A stretch of 64,000 bases of DNA from Bacteroidota bacterium (GTDB lineage: Bacteria; Bacteroidota; JABWAT01), in assembly GCA_020161835.1 (NCBI GenBank), contig JAIUNL010000005.1:170391-234390 (forward strand). Direction: 5' to 3'. Made by a program: the position numbers and the translations under genes. Under the pieces are notes generated by a model that saw only the letters and a list, made by a program, of their open reading frames with translations, had not been told where the DNA came from and searched no databases. This document shows, piece by piece, positions 9,043 through 19,296 of the stretch (positions are counted from its first letter, which is position 1; every line of letters begins with the position of its first letter).

Positions 9043-12000
9043 TTAATATCTCAAATGCGGTTCATCTTCAGTTGCGGCCAGTTTTTCTTTCAGGGCAATC
9101 AGTTTTTGTTCTTCAAGGACTTTCTTGTATTCCAGCGGAATTACTTTCACAAACATCGGCTGATACTCATCCCAGTTCACCAGGATTTTCTCTGCAACCA
9201 GACTGTTGGTGTGATGCAGGTGATTATTGATGTACCGCTGAAGTTCAGTGATATCAGTAGAGTTATCCAGTTTTGAAAGTTCAACCAGTCCTTTGTTGCA
9301 GTAATAATCAAACGTACCGTCAACATCGAGAACGTAGGCAATACCGCCACTCATCCCGGCAGCGAAATTTCTTCCGGTTTTGCCCAGAACAACTGTCCGA
9401 CCACCGGTCATGTATTCGCAACAGTGATCACCAACACCTTCCACAACTGCAACTGCACCAGAATTCCGTACGCAGAAGCGTTCTCCGGCAATTCCTCTGA
9501 TGTAAACTTCACCACTGGTGGCGCCGTACATCAGGGTGTTACCCACGATGATATTGTCTTCCGGTTTAAAGGTTGCTGCAGAAGGCGGTACAACCACAAT
9601 CTTTCCGCCACACAGTCCTTTACCGAGGTAATCGTTTGAGTCCCCTTCCAGACGGAACGTAATGCCCTTTGTCAGAAACGCACCAAAACTCTGTCCGGCA
9701 GAACCGATGAAACGGGCATTGATGGTATCTTCCGGTAAACCGGCATCCCCGTAAATTTTGGAAATTTTACCACTGAGCATGGCACCGACCGTCCGGTCAA
9801 CGTTGGTAATCGGCTTGGCGATCCAGACTTTTTCTTTATTCTTGATGGCAGAGTTCGCCTGTTTGATCAGGTCATAATCAAGCTGCTCATCAATGTCGTG
9901 CTTCTGAGCCTGAACATTGCGGATGGCATATTTTTTGGCTTCTGCCGGAACGTAAACCAATCTTGAAACATCCACTTTTTTTGCTTTCCAGTTATCGGGG
10001 AAAGTTCTGGTGGTGAGCAGATCAGCACGGCCTACGAGATCATCAAATTTGGTCACGCCCATATCGGCCATGATTTCACGGATTTCTTCAGCAAGGAACC
10101 GGAAATAATTCACCAGATGATCAGAATCACCGATAAACCGTTTTCTCATTTCCTCATCCTGGGTTGCAACCCCAACCGGACACGTATTCAGATGGCATTT
10201 TCTCATCATCACACAGCCGAGAACAACAAGAGCACCGGTTGCAAAGGCAAATTCTTCAGCGCCCAGCAAACCACCGATGATCACATCCAGACCGGTTTTA
10301 AACTGTCCGTCTGTCTGGAGTTTCACACGGCCACGAAGGTTGTTCATAACCAGCGTCTGGTGAGATTCCGAAATTCCCATTTCCATGGGGAGACCGGCAT
10401 ATTTGATAGAACTTTGAGGTGAAGCACCCGTTCCACCTTCAGCACCGCTGATGATAATCACGTCAGCCTTGGCTTTCGCAACACCGGCAGCTACCGTTCC
10501 GACACCATCCTCAGAAACCAGTTTCACACTGATCTTGGCATCCGGATTGGTACACTTCAAATCGAAAATGAGCTGTTTCAGATCTTCGATGGAATAAATA
10601 TCGTGGTGCGGCGGAGGTGAAATCAGCGTAATGCCAGGCGTCGAGTGACGAAGCTTGGCAATGATTTTATTCACTTTCAATCCGGGAAGCTGTCCGCCTT
10701 CTCCCGGTTTTGCACCCTGAGCAATTTTAATCTGGATTTCATCGGCATTCATCAGGTAATTGGCTGTAACCCCAAAACGACCAGAGGCAACCTGCTTAAC
10801 CGCACTTCTCAGACTGGATCCGTCTGCCTGCTTTTTGAACCGTTCGCTGTCTTCGCCGCCTTCACCGGTATTCGACTTACCGCCGATGGTGTTCATGGCT
10901 TTGGCCATGGCTTCGTGCGCTTCTTTACTGATGGAACCAAAGCTCATGGCACCGGTAATAAACCGTTTGGTGATCGATTCACCCGATTCAACCAGATCAA
11001 TGGAAATCGGATTCCGTTTATAATCGAGGAATCCACGCAGAAAAATAGGTTTTCTGTTATTCGTGTTGATGTGAGTGGTGAACTCTTTAAATTTCTTGTA
11101 ATCGTTTGTGCGGGTTGCCCATTGAAGGAGGGCAATTCCCTGCGGATCCCAGGCGTGGGCTTCGCCATCTTTCCGGTACTGATAAAACCCAAAAGTTTTG
11201 GTTAGTCCAGGTTTACCGGCAGAGAAAAACTGTCCGTGAGTAATCAGTGCTTCACGCTGAAGTTCTTCGAATCCAAGTCCGCCGATGCGGGAAGAAGTAC
11301 CTGTGAAATATTTCTTGATGACTTCTTCGCCGATACCGATGGCTTCAAAAATCTGGGAACCGTGATAACTGCGAAGGGTTGAAATTCCCATTTTCGACAG
11401 AATTTTCAGCAAGCCGGCATCAATCGCCTTAATGAAATACTCACTGGCTTTTTCATATTCTTTGTGGATTTTTCCGGTCTGAACCAAATCATGGATTACG
11501 GCAAAAGCACCATAAGGATTAATGAGACTGGCTCCGTATCCGATTAGAAGTGCAAAATGGTGAACTTCTCTCGGCTCGGCAGTTTCAATAACCAAACCAA
11601 CCTGCATCCGCTTTTTAGCGTGGATGAGATGGTGATGAACAGCAGCCGTTGCAAGTAAGGACGGAATCGGGGCAAAATCTTCGCTGATTCCACGATCACT
11701 CAAAACGATGTAATTGTACTTGTCATCCACTGCTTTTTCAGCATCGGCACACAAACGGGCAACTGCTTTTTCAAGCGCATCGGGTCCGCCATTTGCCGGG
11801 AATAACATATCGAGCGTGATGTGACGGAAGCCTTCTTCGTTCAGATCAAGCAGTTTTGCGAAATCGGTGTTGGTTACAATCGGGGTTCTGAACCGGATTG
11901 ATTTACAATGGGACGGCGTATCGACCAGAACATTCTGGGAAACTGAGCCGATGTAATTGCTCAGCGACATCACCAATCCTTCACGGATCGGATCGATAGG

Positions 12001-13569
12001 CGGATTGGTCACCTGAGCGAACAACTGACGGAAATAGGTGAAAAGCCGGTATGGTTTTTCGGAAAGAACAGCCAGAGGTGTGTCATTTCCCATGGAACCG
12101 GTCGGTTCATAACCTTCAGCAGCCATCGGGGTGATAACCGATTCGATGTCTTCCTTGTTGTAGGCAAACACTTTCAGATATTTCTGAAGATCTTCACCCA
12201 AACCGGAAGTCACTTTGGTTTTCGATTCAATTTTGTTCAGTTCCAGACGGCTTTCTTTCAGCCATTGCTGGTACGGATGGAGTTTTGCAAGCTGGGATTT
12301 CAGTTCATTATCGGGAACAATGATGCCCAATTTGGTATCCACCAGCAGAATTTTACCCGGACGGAGACGTCCTTTTTCACGGATCTGGTCAGCAGGGAAA
12401 ACCTGGCAGCCGACTTCAGAACCCATGACGATCAGATCATCTTTAGTAATCAGGTAACGGGAAGGACGAAGTCCGTTTCTGTCGAGCGTTCCGCCAACAA
12501 AACGTCCGTCAGAGAAAACGATCGAAGCAGGACCATCCCACGGCTCCATAATCGTCGAATAAAATTCGTAATAAGCTTTCAGGGAATCCGGAATCGGGTT
12601 TTTATCATTCCAGGATTCAGGAATCAGCATAGAGAGCACCATCGGCAGCGGACGACCGGCCAAGTGCAGGAATTCCAGTGCATTATCAAGTGATGCAGAA
12701 TCACTTTTGCCCGGTTCAATAATCGGGAACAGCTTCTGAATGTCGTTGCCGAATACTTCGGTTTTCAGCAGACCTTCACGGGCTTTCATCCAGTTGCGGT
12801 TACCCTTGATGGTGTTGATTTCACCGTTGTGGGCAAGATACCGGAAAGGCTGAGCCAGATCCCAGGTCGGGAAGGTGTTGGTGCTGAAGCGGCTGTGAAC
12901 CAGAGAAATGGCACTGGTCATGGCCGGATCTGCCAGATCGGGAAAATAATCCTTCACCTGCTGAGGGGTTAACATCCCCTTGTAAATAAAGACTTTAGAC
13001 GATAAGCTCGGGAAGTAAAACGCCCGTTTTTGCTTCATATCCGAATTGCGGACGGCATTTTCGCTGAGCTTCCGGGCGATGAATAATTTACGCTCCAGTT
13101 CATCCTGCTCGTAATTCCCGGTCAGGAAAACCTGTTTCATCACCGGTTCAGATGTTCTTGAAATCTCACCGAGGCAGGCACTGTTAACCGGAATTTCACG
13201 GTATCCGATGAGGGTCAGTCCTTCCTGTTTGGCGATATCTTCAAAAATCTTGAGGCACTTTTCAGCTTCTTTGGTGTCTTTCGGAAGGAAGACACAGCCG
13301 GCGCCATACGTACCGGGTGCAGGAAGTTTGATTCCCTTGCTGATAAAAAAGTCGTGGGGAATCTGCATGAGAATACCGGCACCGTCACCTGAAACGTTAT
13401 CGGCACCTTCGGCGCCACGGTGAGTCATGTTAACCAGTACATCCAAACCACGGCGAACGATTTCGTGGGATTTATTACCCTTGATGCTGGCAACAAAGCC
13501 GATTCCGCAGGCATCATGTTCATTTTCGGGATTGTACATCCCCTGGGCTTCAGGTAATCCTGTTTGCAT
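9043..13569 (-). CDS. gltB: Glutamate synthase large subunit
   Basis: 1508-residue alpha subunit. It has an N-terminal class II glutaminase domain with catalytic C21 exposed after a short propeptide, a central domain, an FMN-binding synthase domain (about 800-1200) with 3Fe-4S ligand cysteines in CVMMRKCHLNTC near residue 1120, and a C-terminal GXGXG beta-helix domain (about 1240-1440). The length matches the bacterial family. With GltD it would form the cytoplasmic glutamine:2-oxoglutarate aminotransferase of ammonium assimilation. The leader is about 220 nt. Confidence 0.97.
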   Translation of the reverse strand: MQTGLPEAQGMYNPENEHDACGIGFVASIKGNKSHEIVRRGLDVLVNMTHRGAEGADNVSGDGAGILMQIPHDFFISKGIKLPAPGTYGAGCVFLPKDTKEAEKCLKIFEDIAKQEGLTLIGYREIPVNSACLGEISRTSEPVMKQVFLTGNYEQDELERKLFIARKLSENAVRNSDMKQKRAFYFPSLSSKVFIYKGMLTPQQVKDYFPDLADPAMTSAISLVHSRFSTNTFPTWDLAQPFRYLAHNGEINTIKGNRNWMKAREGLLKTEVFGNDIQKLFPIIEPGKSDSASLDNALEFLHLAGRPLPMVLSMLIPESWNDKNPIPDSLKAYYEFYSTIMEPWDGPASIVFSDGRFVGGTLDRNGLRPSRYLITKDDLIVMGSEVGCQVFPADQIREKGRLRPGKILLVDTKLGIIVPDNELKSQLAKLHPYQQWLKESRLELNKIESKTKVTSGLGEDLQKYLKVFAYNKEDIESVITPMAAEGYEPTGSMGNDTPLAVLSEKPYRLFTYFRQLFAQVTNPPIDPIREGLVMSLSNYIGSVSQNVLVDTPSHCKSIRFRTPIVTNTDFAKLLDLNEEGFRHITLDMLFPANGGPDALEKAVARLCADAEKAVDDKYNYIVLSDRGISEDFAPIPSLLATAAVHHHLIHAKKRMQVGLVIETAEPREVHHFALLIGYGASLINPYGAFAVIHDLVQTGKIHKEYEKASEYFIKAIDAGLLKILSKMGISTLRSYHGSQIFEAIGIGEEVIKKYFTGTSSRIGGLGFEELQREALITHGQFFSAGKPGLTKTFGFYQYRKDGEAHAWDPQGIALLQWATRTNDYKKFKEFTTHINTNNRKPIFLRGFLDYKRNPISIDLVESGESITKRFITGAMSFGSISKEAHEAMAKAMNTIGGKSNTGEGGEDSERFKKQADGSSLRSAVKQVASGRFGVTANYLMNADEIQIKIAQGAKPGEGGQLPGLKVNKIIAKLRHSTPGITLISPPPHHDIYSIEDLKQLIFDLKCTNPDAKISVKLVSEDGVGTVAAGVAKAKADVIIISGAEGGTGASPQSSIKYAGLPMEMGISESHQTLVMNNLRGRVKLQTDGQFKTGLDVIIGGLLGAEEFAFATGALVVLGCVMMRKCHLNTCPVGVATQDEEMRKRFIGDSDHLVNYFRFLAEEIREIMADMGVTKFDDLVGRADLLTTRTFPDNWKAKKVDVSRLVYVPAEAKKYAIRNVQAQKHDIDEQLDYDLIKQANSAIKNKEKVWIAKPITNVDRTVGAMLSGKISKIYGDAGLPEDTINARFIGSAGQSFGAFLTKGITFRLEGDSNDYLGKGLCGGKIVVVPPSAATFKPEDNIIVGNTLMYGATSGEVYIRGIAGERFCVRNSGAVAVVEGVGDHCCEYMTGGRTVVLGKTGRNFAAGMSGGIAYVLDVDGTFDYYCNKGLVELSKLDNSTDITELQRYINNHLHHTNSLVAEKILVNWDEYQPMFVKVIPLEYKKVLEEQKLIALKEKLAATEDEPHLRY

Positions 13570-13797
13570 AATTTTTCAATGAGTTAATGAAATGAAAAGC
13601 TGAATGAGTCATTTTTCCGTGTTTCGCATCAGGTGCGGGAGAATTCTCCGACCGGAAAAACGAGTAACCAAGGCATAGACCAAATGAATGGATTCAGGGT
13701 AGAATCGGGTATATAGTGCAGGATAAGAGTATGGGGTGGTAACTTCCTGCTGCCAAAATGAAATCATAATTGTGTCAGAATTTCATTTAATGAGGTG

Positions 13798-13830
13798 CAA
13801 ATATAAGGAAATTAAGGAAAAGAGGACAAT
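13798..13830 (-). promoter_or_regulatory. Candidate promoter for gltB
   Basis: On the minus strand ATTG (13830-13827), about 21 nt, then TATATTTG (13805-13798). This fits the Bacteroidota sigma factor consensus TTTG/TAnnTTTG. It leaves a leader of roughly 220 nt before gltB. Confidence 0.45.
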
Positions 13831-14286
13831 TTACTGAAGGATTTAAAGGAGAATCTAATAGTTTTTTAAAAAGGGGTATTGAGTTTTATTCCCCCTCCGA
13901 CGGGGAGCCTGTCCCGAACGCTTTCGGGAGGGTAAGGGGGTGGGTTTTGGGAACCACCAAATTTCAAAAATGCAAATTCCCTTTTTCCACGGACGATATG
14001 ACCTCATCCCCGGCCCTTCTCCCATGGGAGAAGGGTGTAAATACCGGAGGAAATCCTGATTTTGCCTTTTTATTACGCTGAAACGGATGGCATCTTGGTA
14101 ACCCCGTGCCCCTCGATACTCAGCCTGCGGCTGAACTCGGGGTCCGGGGTTTAGATTCCCCAAAATTTGCCAATACCCCAGAACTACGATGCATCGTGGC
14201 TCTATGAAAACCAAATAACAGAGACGCCCATATAGGGCGTCTCTACCACAAAAACCAAACAAAAACCAAATCTCAAAAACTAAAAA
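13831..14286. repeat. Repeat-filled gap: blocks A, B, F and C
   Basis: Block A with an inner CCCGAACGCTTTCGGG hairpin (about 13883-13943), block B (13980-14040), a block F relative (about 14105-14150), half of the GCCACGATGCATCGTGGC palindrome (14184-14203) and a GAGACGCCC palindrome (14221-14246). The reading frames across it are translated repeats, not genes. Confidence 0.8.
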
Positions 14287-15702
14287 TCAGACCAGAATCC
14301 ACCTAAAAAGGAGGAAAAGGACACCGGACAGTAGCATGGTAATAGGTAAAGTTACCAGCCAGGCAATCAGGATATTTTTAACCGTTCCAAGCTGAAGGTT
14401 TCCGAAGCCGCCGGTTGAAACCATGGTTCCGGCAATACCTGAAGATAAAACGTGTGTTGTTGAAACCGGTAACCCAAAGGCAGTTGAAACCCCGATGGTA
14501 CTTGCTGCAACCAGTTCGGCACTGGCGCCTTGAGCATAAGTGAGGTGTTTATTTCCGATTTTTTCTCCGATGGTGACCACAATCCGTTTCCAGCCAACCA
14601 TGGTACCCAAACCAAGAGAAAGTGAAATCATGAGCAATACCCAAAACGGGGCATATTCGGTGTAGGTTTTCAATGCGGCGACCGACTGTTTCAATTCCTT
14701 TTGTTCTTCTTTGGTCAGATTAAGAAGAGGTTTGTCAACATGCCGTTTTAATATTTCGTCAATTTTTTTAGAGATCAGTAAAATATCTTTTCTCATTTCA
14801 AACTGGCTGGAATCGGGAACATAGGAAAATGAAGTTTTGGAATCGGTGATCACCTTCAGGACGGCAATTTTTTCCACAACCAATTCGTGATTTTTCTTAT
14901 CTTCTTCATTCAATCTTGACAGTTCGATGTGGTAAAACATGCTTTCAACCTGAGAAATCTGCTTATTTAATTCCAAAGGTGATTTCGCATGATCAATGGC
15001 AAAATAGGCCGGCACAATCCCGATCAGAATGATCATCATCAGACCAACACCCTTTTGTCCGTCATTGGATCCGTGGAAAAACGAAACCAGTGTACAGGTC
15101 ACCACCAAAATTGCCCTTATCCACATTGGCGGGGGCACACCCGGTTCTGGCTCCTCGAATATGATTTTATTTTTGATCACCTTCATGAGTAAAGCCATCA
15201 ATCCCAGAGCAACTGCAAATCCGAAAATGGGAGAAATGAGCAGCGAAAGTCCCACATCCTGAACTTTGTTCCAGTTCAATGCAACGGCCTGACTGTCAGG
15301 CAAAAGTAAATAGGCAATTCCAACACCAAAGATGGAACCCAGCAGAGTGTGCGAACTTGAACAGGGCAACCCGTAATACCAGGTCCAGAGATTCCAGGCA
15401 ATGGCGGTAATAATCAGAGCAAGAATCATGGACAGACTGTGGAGAATGTTGTTGTCTACAAGGACTTCCGTCGGAAGCAGGTTTAAAATCCCCATGGCAA
15501 CGGCAATTCCGCCGGCAAAAACGCCAATAAAATTCCACATACCCGACCAGATTACGGCTGTAATGGGTTTCAGCGTGTTCGTATAAATGACGGTTGCAAC
15601 CGCATTGGCGGTATCATGAAATCCGTTAATAAATTCAAAAGCACAGGCGGCAAGGATACAAATCAGGAGTAGAATGGTGAGTGAACTGTCTAAACCGAAC
15701 AT
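14287..15702 (-). CDS. PiT-family inorganic phosphate transporter
   Basis: Inner-membrane cation/phosphate symporter of 471 residues from ATG 15702. It carries both inverted PiT signatures: FEFINGFHDTANAVAT near the N-terminus and GVSTAFGLPVSTTHVLSSG near the C-terminus. Between the two membrane halves is a hydrophilic, charged insert of roughly 110 residues, probably cytoplasmic helices. A longer start at 15738 adds residues unlike the family. TAAATTTG (minus strand, 15743-15736) could be its -7 element. Confidence 0.93.
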   Translation of the reverse strand: MFGLDSSLTILLLICILAACAFEFINGFHDTANAVATVIYTNTLKPITAVIWSGMWNFIGVFAGGIAVAMGILNLLPTEVLVDNNILHSLSMILALIITAIAWNLWTWYYGLPCSSSHTLLGSIFGVGIAYLLLPDSQAVALNWNKVQDVGLSLLISPIFGFAVALGLMALLMKVIKNKIIFEEPEPGVPPPMWIRAILVVTCTLVSFFHGSNDGQKGVGLMMIILIGIVPAYFAIDHAKSPLELNKQISQVESMFYHIELSRLNEEDKKNHELVVEKIAVLKVITDSKTSFSYVPDSSQFEMRKDILLISKKIDEILKRHVDKPLLNLTKEEQKELKQSVAALKTYTEYAPFWVLLMISLSLGLGTMVGWKRIVVTIGEKIGNKHLTYAQGASAELVAASTIGVSTAFGLPVSTTHVLSSGIAGTMVSTGGFGNLQLGTVKNILIAWLVTLPITMLLSGVLFLLFRWILV

Positions 15703-16243
15703 TGCGATCTTTCTATTTAGTGGATTGAAGCGCTGCAAATTTAGGGTGTAAAAACGTCAGGTGCCTTATTTTGCAGATTACAATATTGTTAAGAAAACGC
15801 TGGTGTTTTAATCCGTTTTGGGGTTGTCGGATTTCTTTTTTTAATTGATTCACGATTCACCATTTATTTATTTTTGTGCCCCCTTCTTTTTATCGGTGGG
15901 AGAGTCCCTGAAGTTCATGGTTAAAGTGAAAAATTAAACAGGCACAACTCGTCGTTTCGGTTTTCAGACAAATTCTGGTTTTTCTTTTTTCAGGGGGTGA
16001 AATGACCTCTGCATGATGTCAACCTGAAGGGTAGAGCCACGATGTAGAGACGCCCATATAGGTCGTCTCTACGACATTCAATTATCCTTCGTATTCCCGC
16101 TTACCACGTATCACGTACCACATATCACCCTCCCTTTCCCCCATTTCATCCGGTCAAAAAATTATTTCATCCGTAAAAGGCAGAATTATTGCCCAAATCG
16201 CCTGAACTTTGTTCCCAGATTTTAAACTAACCGGAGAAGCCTT
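15703..16243. other. Divergent intergenic region between phosphate transporter and TonB receptor
   Basis: Carries a -7-like TAAATTTG for the minus gene (15736-15743), a GAGCCACG half-palindrome and GAGACGCCC palindrome pair (16033-16072), and a heptamer array of CCACGTA/TCACGTA units (about 16093-16128). A GGAG precedes the TonB receptor ATG. No gene seen. Confidence 0.6.
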
Positions 16244-18592
16244 ATGTCAGTTCGTCTTATCGCCCTTTTAATTCTGCTTGCTTTTGCAGGTGCCGGCGTT
16301 TCTGCTGCAACCAATCCCAACCCACCGGCTGCCGCAAATGACGCCAAATTGAGCCGTATTTATGGTAAAGTGGTTGACCGTGCCACGAAAGAAGCTCTTA
16401 TCGGAGCAAACGTGATCATTATTCAAACCCAAATGGGTTCAGCCACCGATTTAAACGGAAATTATTCCATCGAAAAAATCCCGGGCGGCATTTATAACGT
16501 GAAAATATCCATGCTGGGATACACCCCGATTGTGAAAACGGATATTTCCGTCAGTCCGCTGAATCCAACCTACCTGAATATCGAGCTGGAATCCGCAACG
16601 ATCGAACTCAAAGAAGAAATTGTGGTCGAAGGTTCTTACTTCTACAAACCCACCGAAACCCCAACCAGTATGCAATCTTACAGTTATGAAGAAATCAGAC
16701 GTGCACCGGGTGCTGCAGGTGATATTTCGAGAATGATTCAAACGATGCCCGGTGTGGTTCAAACCACTGACAGCCGGAATGACCTGATCGTTCGTGGCGG
16801 AAGTCCGGCTGAAAATCTGAATCTGGTAGAAGGATTTGAAATCCCCAACATTAACCACTTTGGTTCACAGGGTTCTTCAGGCGGACCTATCGGGATGATG
16901 CAGACCGAGTTTATTTCTGAAGCCAACTTTCTGACCGGCGGATTCCCTTCCCTTTACGGCGACAAACTGTCCTCCATTCTGGATATCAGACTGAGAGAAG
17001 GAAATCCTGACCGTCTGACCGGTAACCTTGAAATGTCAATGGCCGGTGCCGGTGGAACGATTGAAGGACCTATCGGAAAAAGTACAACCTTTATGTTCAA
17101 TGCCCGCCGGTCTTATCTTGATCTGATTCAGGATGCCATTCAGCTTGCTGCCGTTCCCGGATACACCAACATCAATGCAAAAGTTACCCACGAAATTGAT
17201 GAGCATAACAGCTTGAACTTTGTTGCGCTTGCCGGATTCGATGACATCCACTTTGAAGACGATCCGAAAGAAACTGATCCGGAAAAAAGACTCAGTGAAG
17301 ATGTGAAATCTGGCGGATATCAATATCTGCTGGGAGCTTCCTGGCGTCATTTGTACGATAACAAATCTTTCGGCAATCTCTACGTCTGGTCGACCTGGAA
17401 TAACTACGAAGCAAAAGTTATCAATCTGTTCCGTCCGGAAAATGCACCTGACCGTCTTTCTGTTGACAACAAATCAGACGAACGGCTTTTTGGTGCTAAA
17501 TATATGTACTCCACCTATCTGGGTAAAAACATTGAATTCAACGCCGGTGCTTCGCTGAAACAAACCGGTTTCAAGTATGATCTCGTTTATGGCGGTGACA
17601 CCAATGCTTTTGGCTCTTACAGTGGTGCTTACACACACAAAATTGATAAAACCTTTCTGAAATCTGATGCCTATTCCCAACTTGTTTACAAACCGCTGGA
17701 AGACTGGAAATTTACTCTTGGCGGACGGGTAAATTATTTCGAAGCATTGAAAGAGGAGTTTTCGTTTGACCCGAGAGTGGGTGCCAGTTATGCCGTACTT
17801 CCTTACCTGAATCTGAATGCCTCATTGGGGATTTTCCATCAGTCACCTGAATGGATCTGGCTGTACGGAAATGATGTGCCCAATACCAATCTGACCTATG
17901 TTAAGGCTATGCATTCTGTGATCGGATTTGACTACTACCCCGACTCTGACATCAAGGTAACGCTTGAAGGATACATCAAGAATTACTCTGACTATCCGGT
18001 TTCACTGAGGGATTCTATGCTGTCACTGGCCAATTCTGGTGATGATTTTGGTCCGAACGGAATTGCTTCACTTGCCAGCAAAGGCACCGGAAAAAGTATG
18101 GGGATTGATTTCTTCGTGCAGAAAAAGCTGACGGATAAAGTTTATGGTCTGGTTTCCTACTCGTACAGCAGAACGAAGCACAAAGCCCTTGACGGCGTTG
18201 AAAGACCGGGAAGTTTTGACATCCCGAATGTCTTAACTCTCACCGGCGGATACAAATTCTCAGAAACCCTTGAAATCAGCGGTAAGTACCGGTTCATCAA
18301 CGGCAGACCGTACACGCCGGTTAACATGGCAGCTTCTCAGGCTGTAAACCGGATGGTTCTGGATCCGACCAGAATCAATGAAAACCGTTACCCTGATTAT
18401 TACCGGTTTGATGTTCGGGTTGATCACCGCACCTTCTTCGATAACTTCACGATTGTCTCTTTCTTTGAATTGCAAAACGCCACGGGCAAACAAAATATCT
18501 ATGGCTACATGTGGAATAAATACAGCCGGACGACGATGAAAGTGTATCAGTGGGATCGTTTGTTTATCGGCGGTGTGAAGGTGGAATTTTGA
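16244..18592 (+). CDS. TonB-dependent receptor with N-terminal carboxypeptidase-regulatory-like domain
   Basis: Outer membrane active transporter of 782 residues: signal peptide (about 1-21), a CarboxypepD_reg-like beta-sandwich (about 40-125, with GKVVDRATKEALIGANV), a plug domain (about 140-270) and a 22-strand-type barrel ending in VEF with terminal phenylalanine. The substrate cannot be read from the sequence. The start has a GGAG Shine-Dalgarno nine bases upstream. It stands alone, flanked by repeat gaps. Confidence 0.93.
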   Translation: MSVRLIALLILLAFAGAGVSAATNPNPPAAANDAKLSRIYGKVVDRATKEALIGANVIIIQTQMGSATDLNGNYSIEKIPGGIYNVKISMLGYTPIVKTDISVSPLNPTYLNIELESATIELKEEIVVEGSYFYKPTETPTSMQSYSYEEIRRAPGAAGDISRMIQTMPGVVQTTDSRNDLIVRGGSPAENLNLVEGFEIPNINHFGSQGSSGGPIGMMQTEFISEANFLTGGFPSLYGDKLSSILDIRLREGNPDRLTGNLEMSMAGAGGTIEGPIGKSTTFMFNARRSYLDLIQDAIQLAAVPGYTNINAKVTHEIDEHNSLNFVALAGFDDIHFEDDPKETDPEKRLSEDVKSGGYQYLLGASWRHLYDNKSFGNLYVWSTWNNYEAKVINLFRPENAPDRLSVDNKSDERLFGAKYMYSTYLGKNIEFNAGASLKQTGFKYDLVYGGDTNAFGSYSGAYTHKIDKTFLKSDAYSQLVYKPLEDWKFTLGGRVNYFEALKEEFSFDPRVGASYAVLPYLNLNASLGIFHQSPEWIWLYGNDVPNTNLTYVKAMHSVIGFDYYPDSDIKVTLEGYIKNYSDYPVSLRDSMLSLANSGDDFGPNGIASLASKGTGKSMGIDFFVQKKLTDKVYGLVSYSYSRTKHKALDGVERPGSFDIPNVLTLTGGYKFSETLEISGKYRFINGRPYTPVNMAASQAVNRMVLDPTRINENRYPDYYRFDVRVDHRTFFDNFTIVSFFELQNATGKQNIYGYMWNKYSRTTMKVYQWDRLFIGGVKVEF

Positions 18593-19296
18593 GATAGGTG
18601 GAAGGCATAAGGTGTAAGGCCTAAGCAATTCCGGTCATTGAGGTTCTGGTTACTGAGCCTGTCGAAGTATCGAAATGACCGGGGTTGGTGGTTAATGAAA
18701 ACAAGTTCCCCTTTGAAGGGGGTGAATGATAAATGAAATTCAAATTGCATTTTTCCTCAACCCCGTAGGGGTGATATGTTTGTAGCCCCGGTCACTGAGG
18801 CTCTCGAAGTGTCGGGGTTAGCGTGTTGAATTGATACCCGCCCGGCCACACATCTTTGTTAATGCTTTTCACTCTTTCCGGGCGGCCATTCGACTACCAC
18901 TTCGACTCTGCTCAGTGACCAGCTCAGGGACCGATTTTTTCTTTTTGTCTCCGACGGTTTTAATTCCCCCTCCAACGGAGAGCCTGTCCCGCTACTGCGG
19001 GAGGGTAAGGGGGTAGGTTGAACAAATCACCAAAATCCCTTTTTTCACGGCCTTAATGACCTCATCCGTCTCCCGCAAGCGGGAGCCACCTTCTCCCAAG
19101 GGAGAAGGGTGAAATCCAGAACAAAAAAAAAGAGACGCAATTTCTTGCGTCTCTTTTTGAAATATCAAAGCACCAAACCACCCCGTCCCGGGCACTTTGC
19201 CCTTCGATACAATTTTTTGCTTTGCAAAAAATCACTCAGGGTGACACGCTCAGAGATCAGGTTTTTTGCTTACGCCTTATGCCTTACACCTTACGC
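18593..19296. repeat. Repeat-filled gap between convergent genes
   Basis: AAGGCAT heptamer array (18601-18625), block F copies (about 18634-18680 and 18895-18925), block I (about 18755-18815), block H (about 18838-18890), block A (18961-19018), block B (19032-19113), a palindromic terminator (19122-19158), block F with a TTTTTTGC hairpin (19199-19244) and an AAGGCRT array on the minus strand (19269-19299). Confidence 0.8.
19122..19158. terminator. Bidirectional palindromic terminator (block C)
   Basis: AGAGACGCAA and TTGCGTCTCT arms around TTTC, with a long A run on the left and a T run on the right. On the minus strand it would end the LamG gene transcript with about nine T. Confidence 0.65.

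Noticed and set aside
10645..11205. 186-codon plus-strand frame inside gltB
   Set aside because: Antisense shadow of a well-conserved gene; no independent support.
13855..14262. 135-codon frame on the minus strand
   Set aside because: It runs entirely through blocks A, B, F and C; the same peptides (EGPGMRSYRPWKKG) appear wherever block B occurs.
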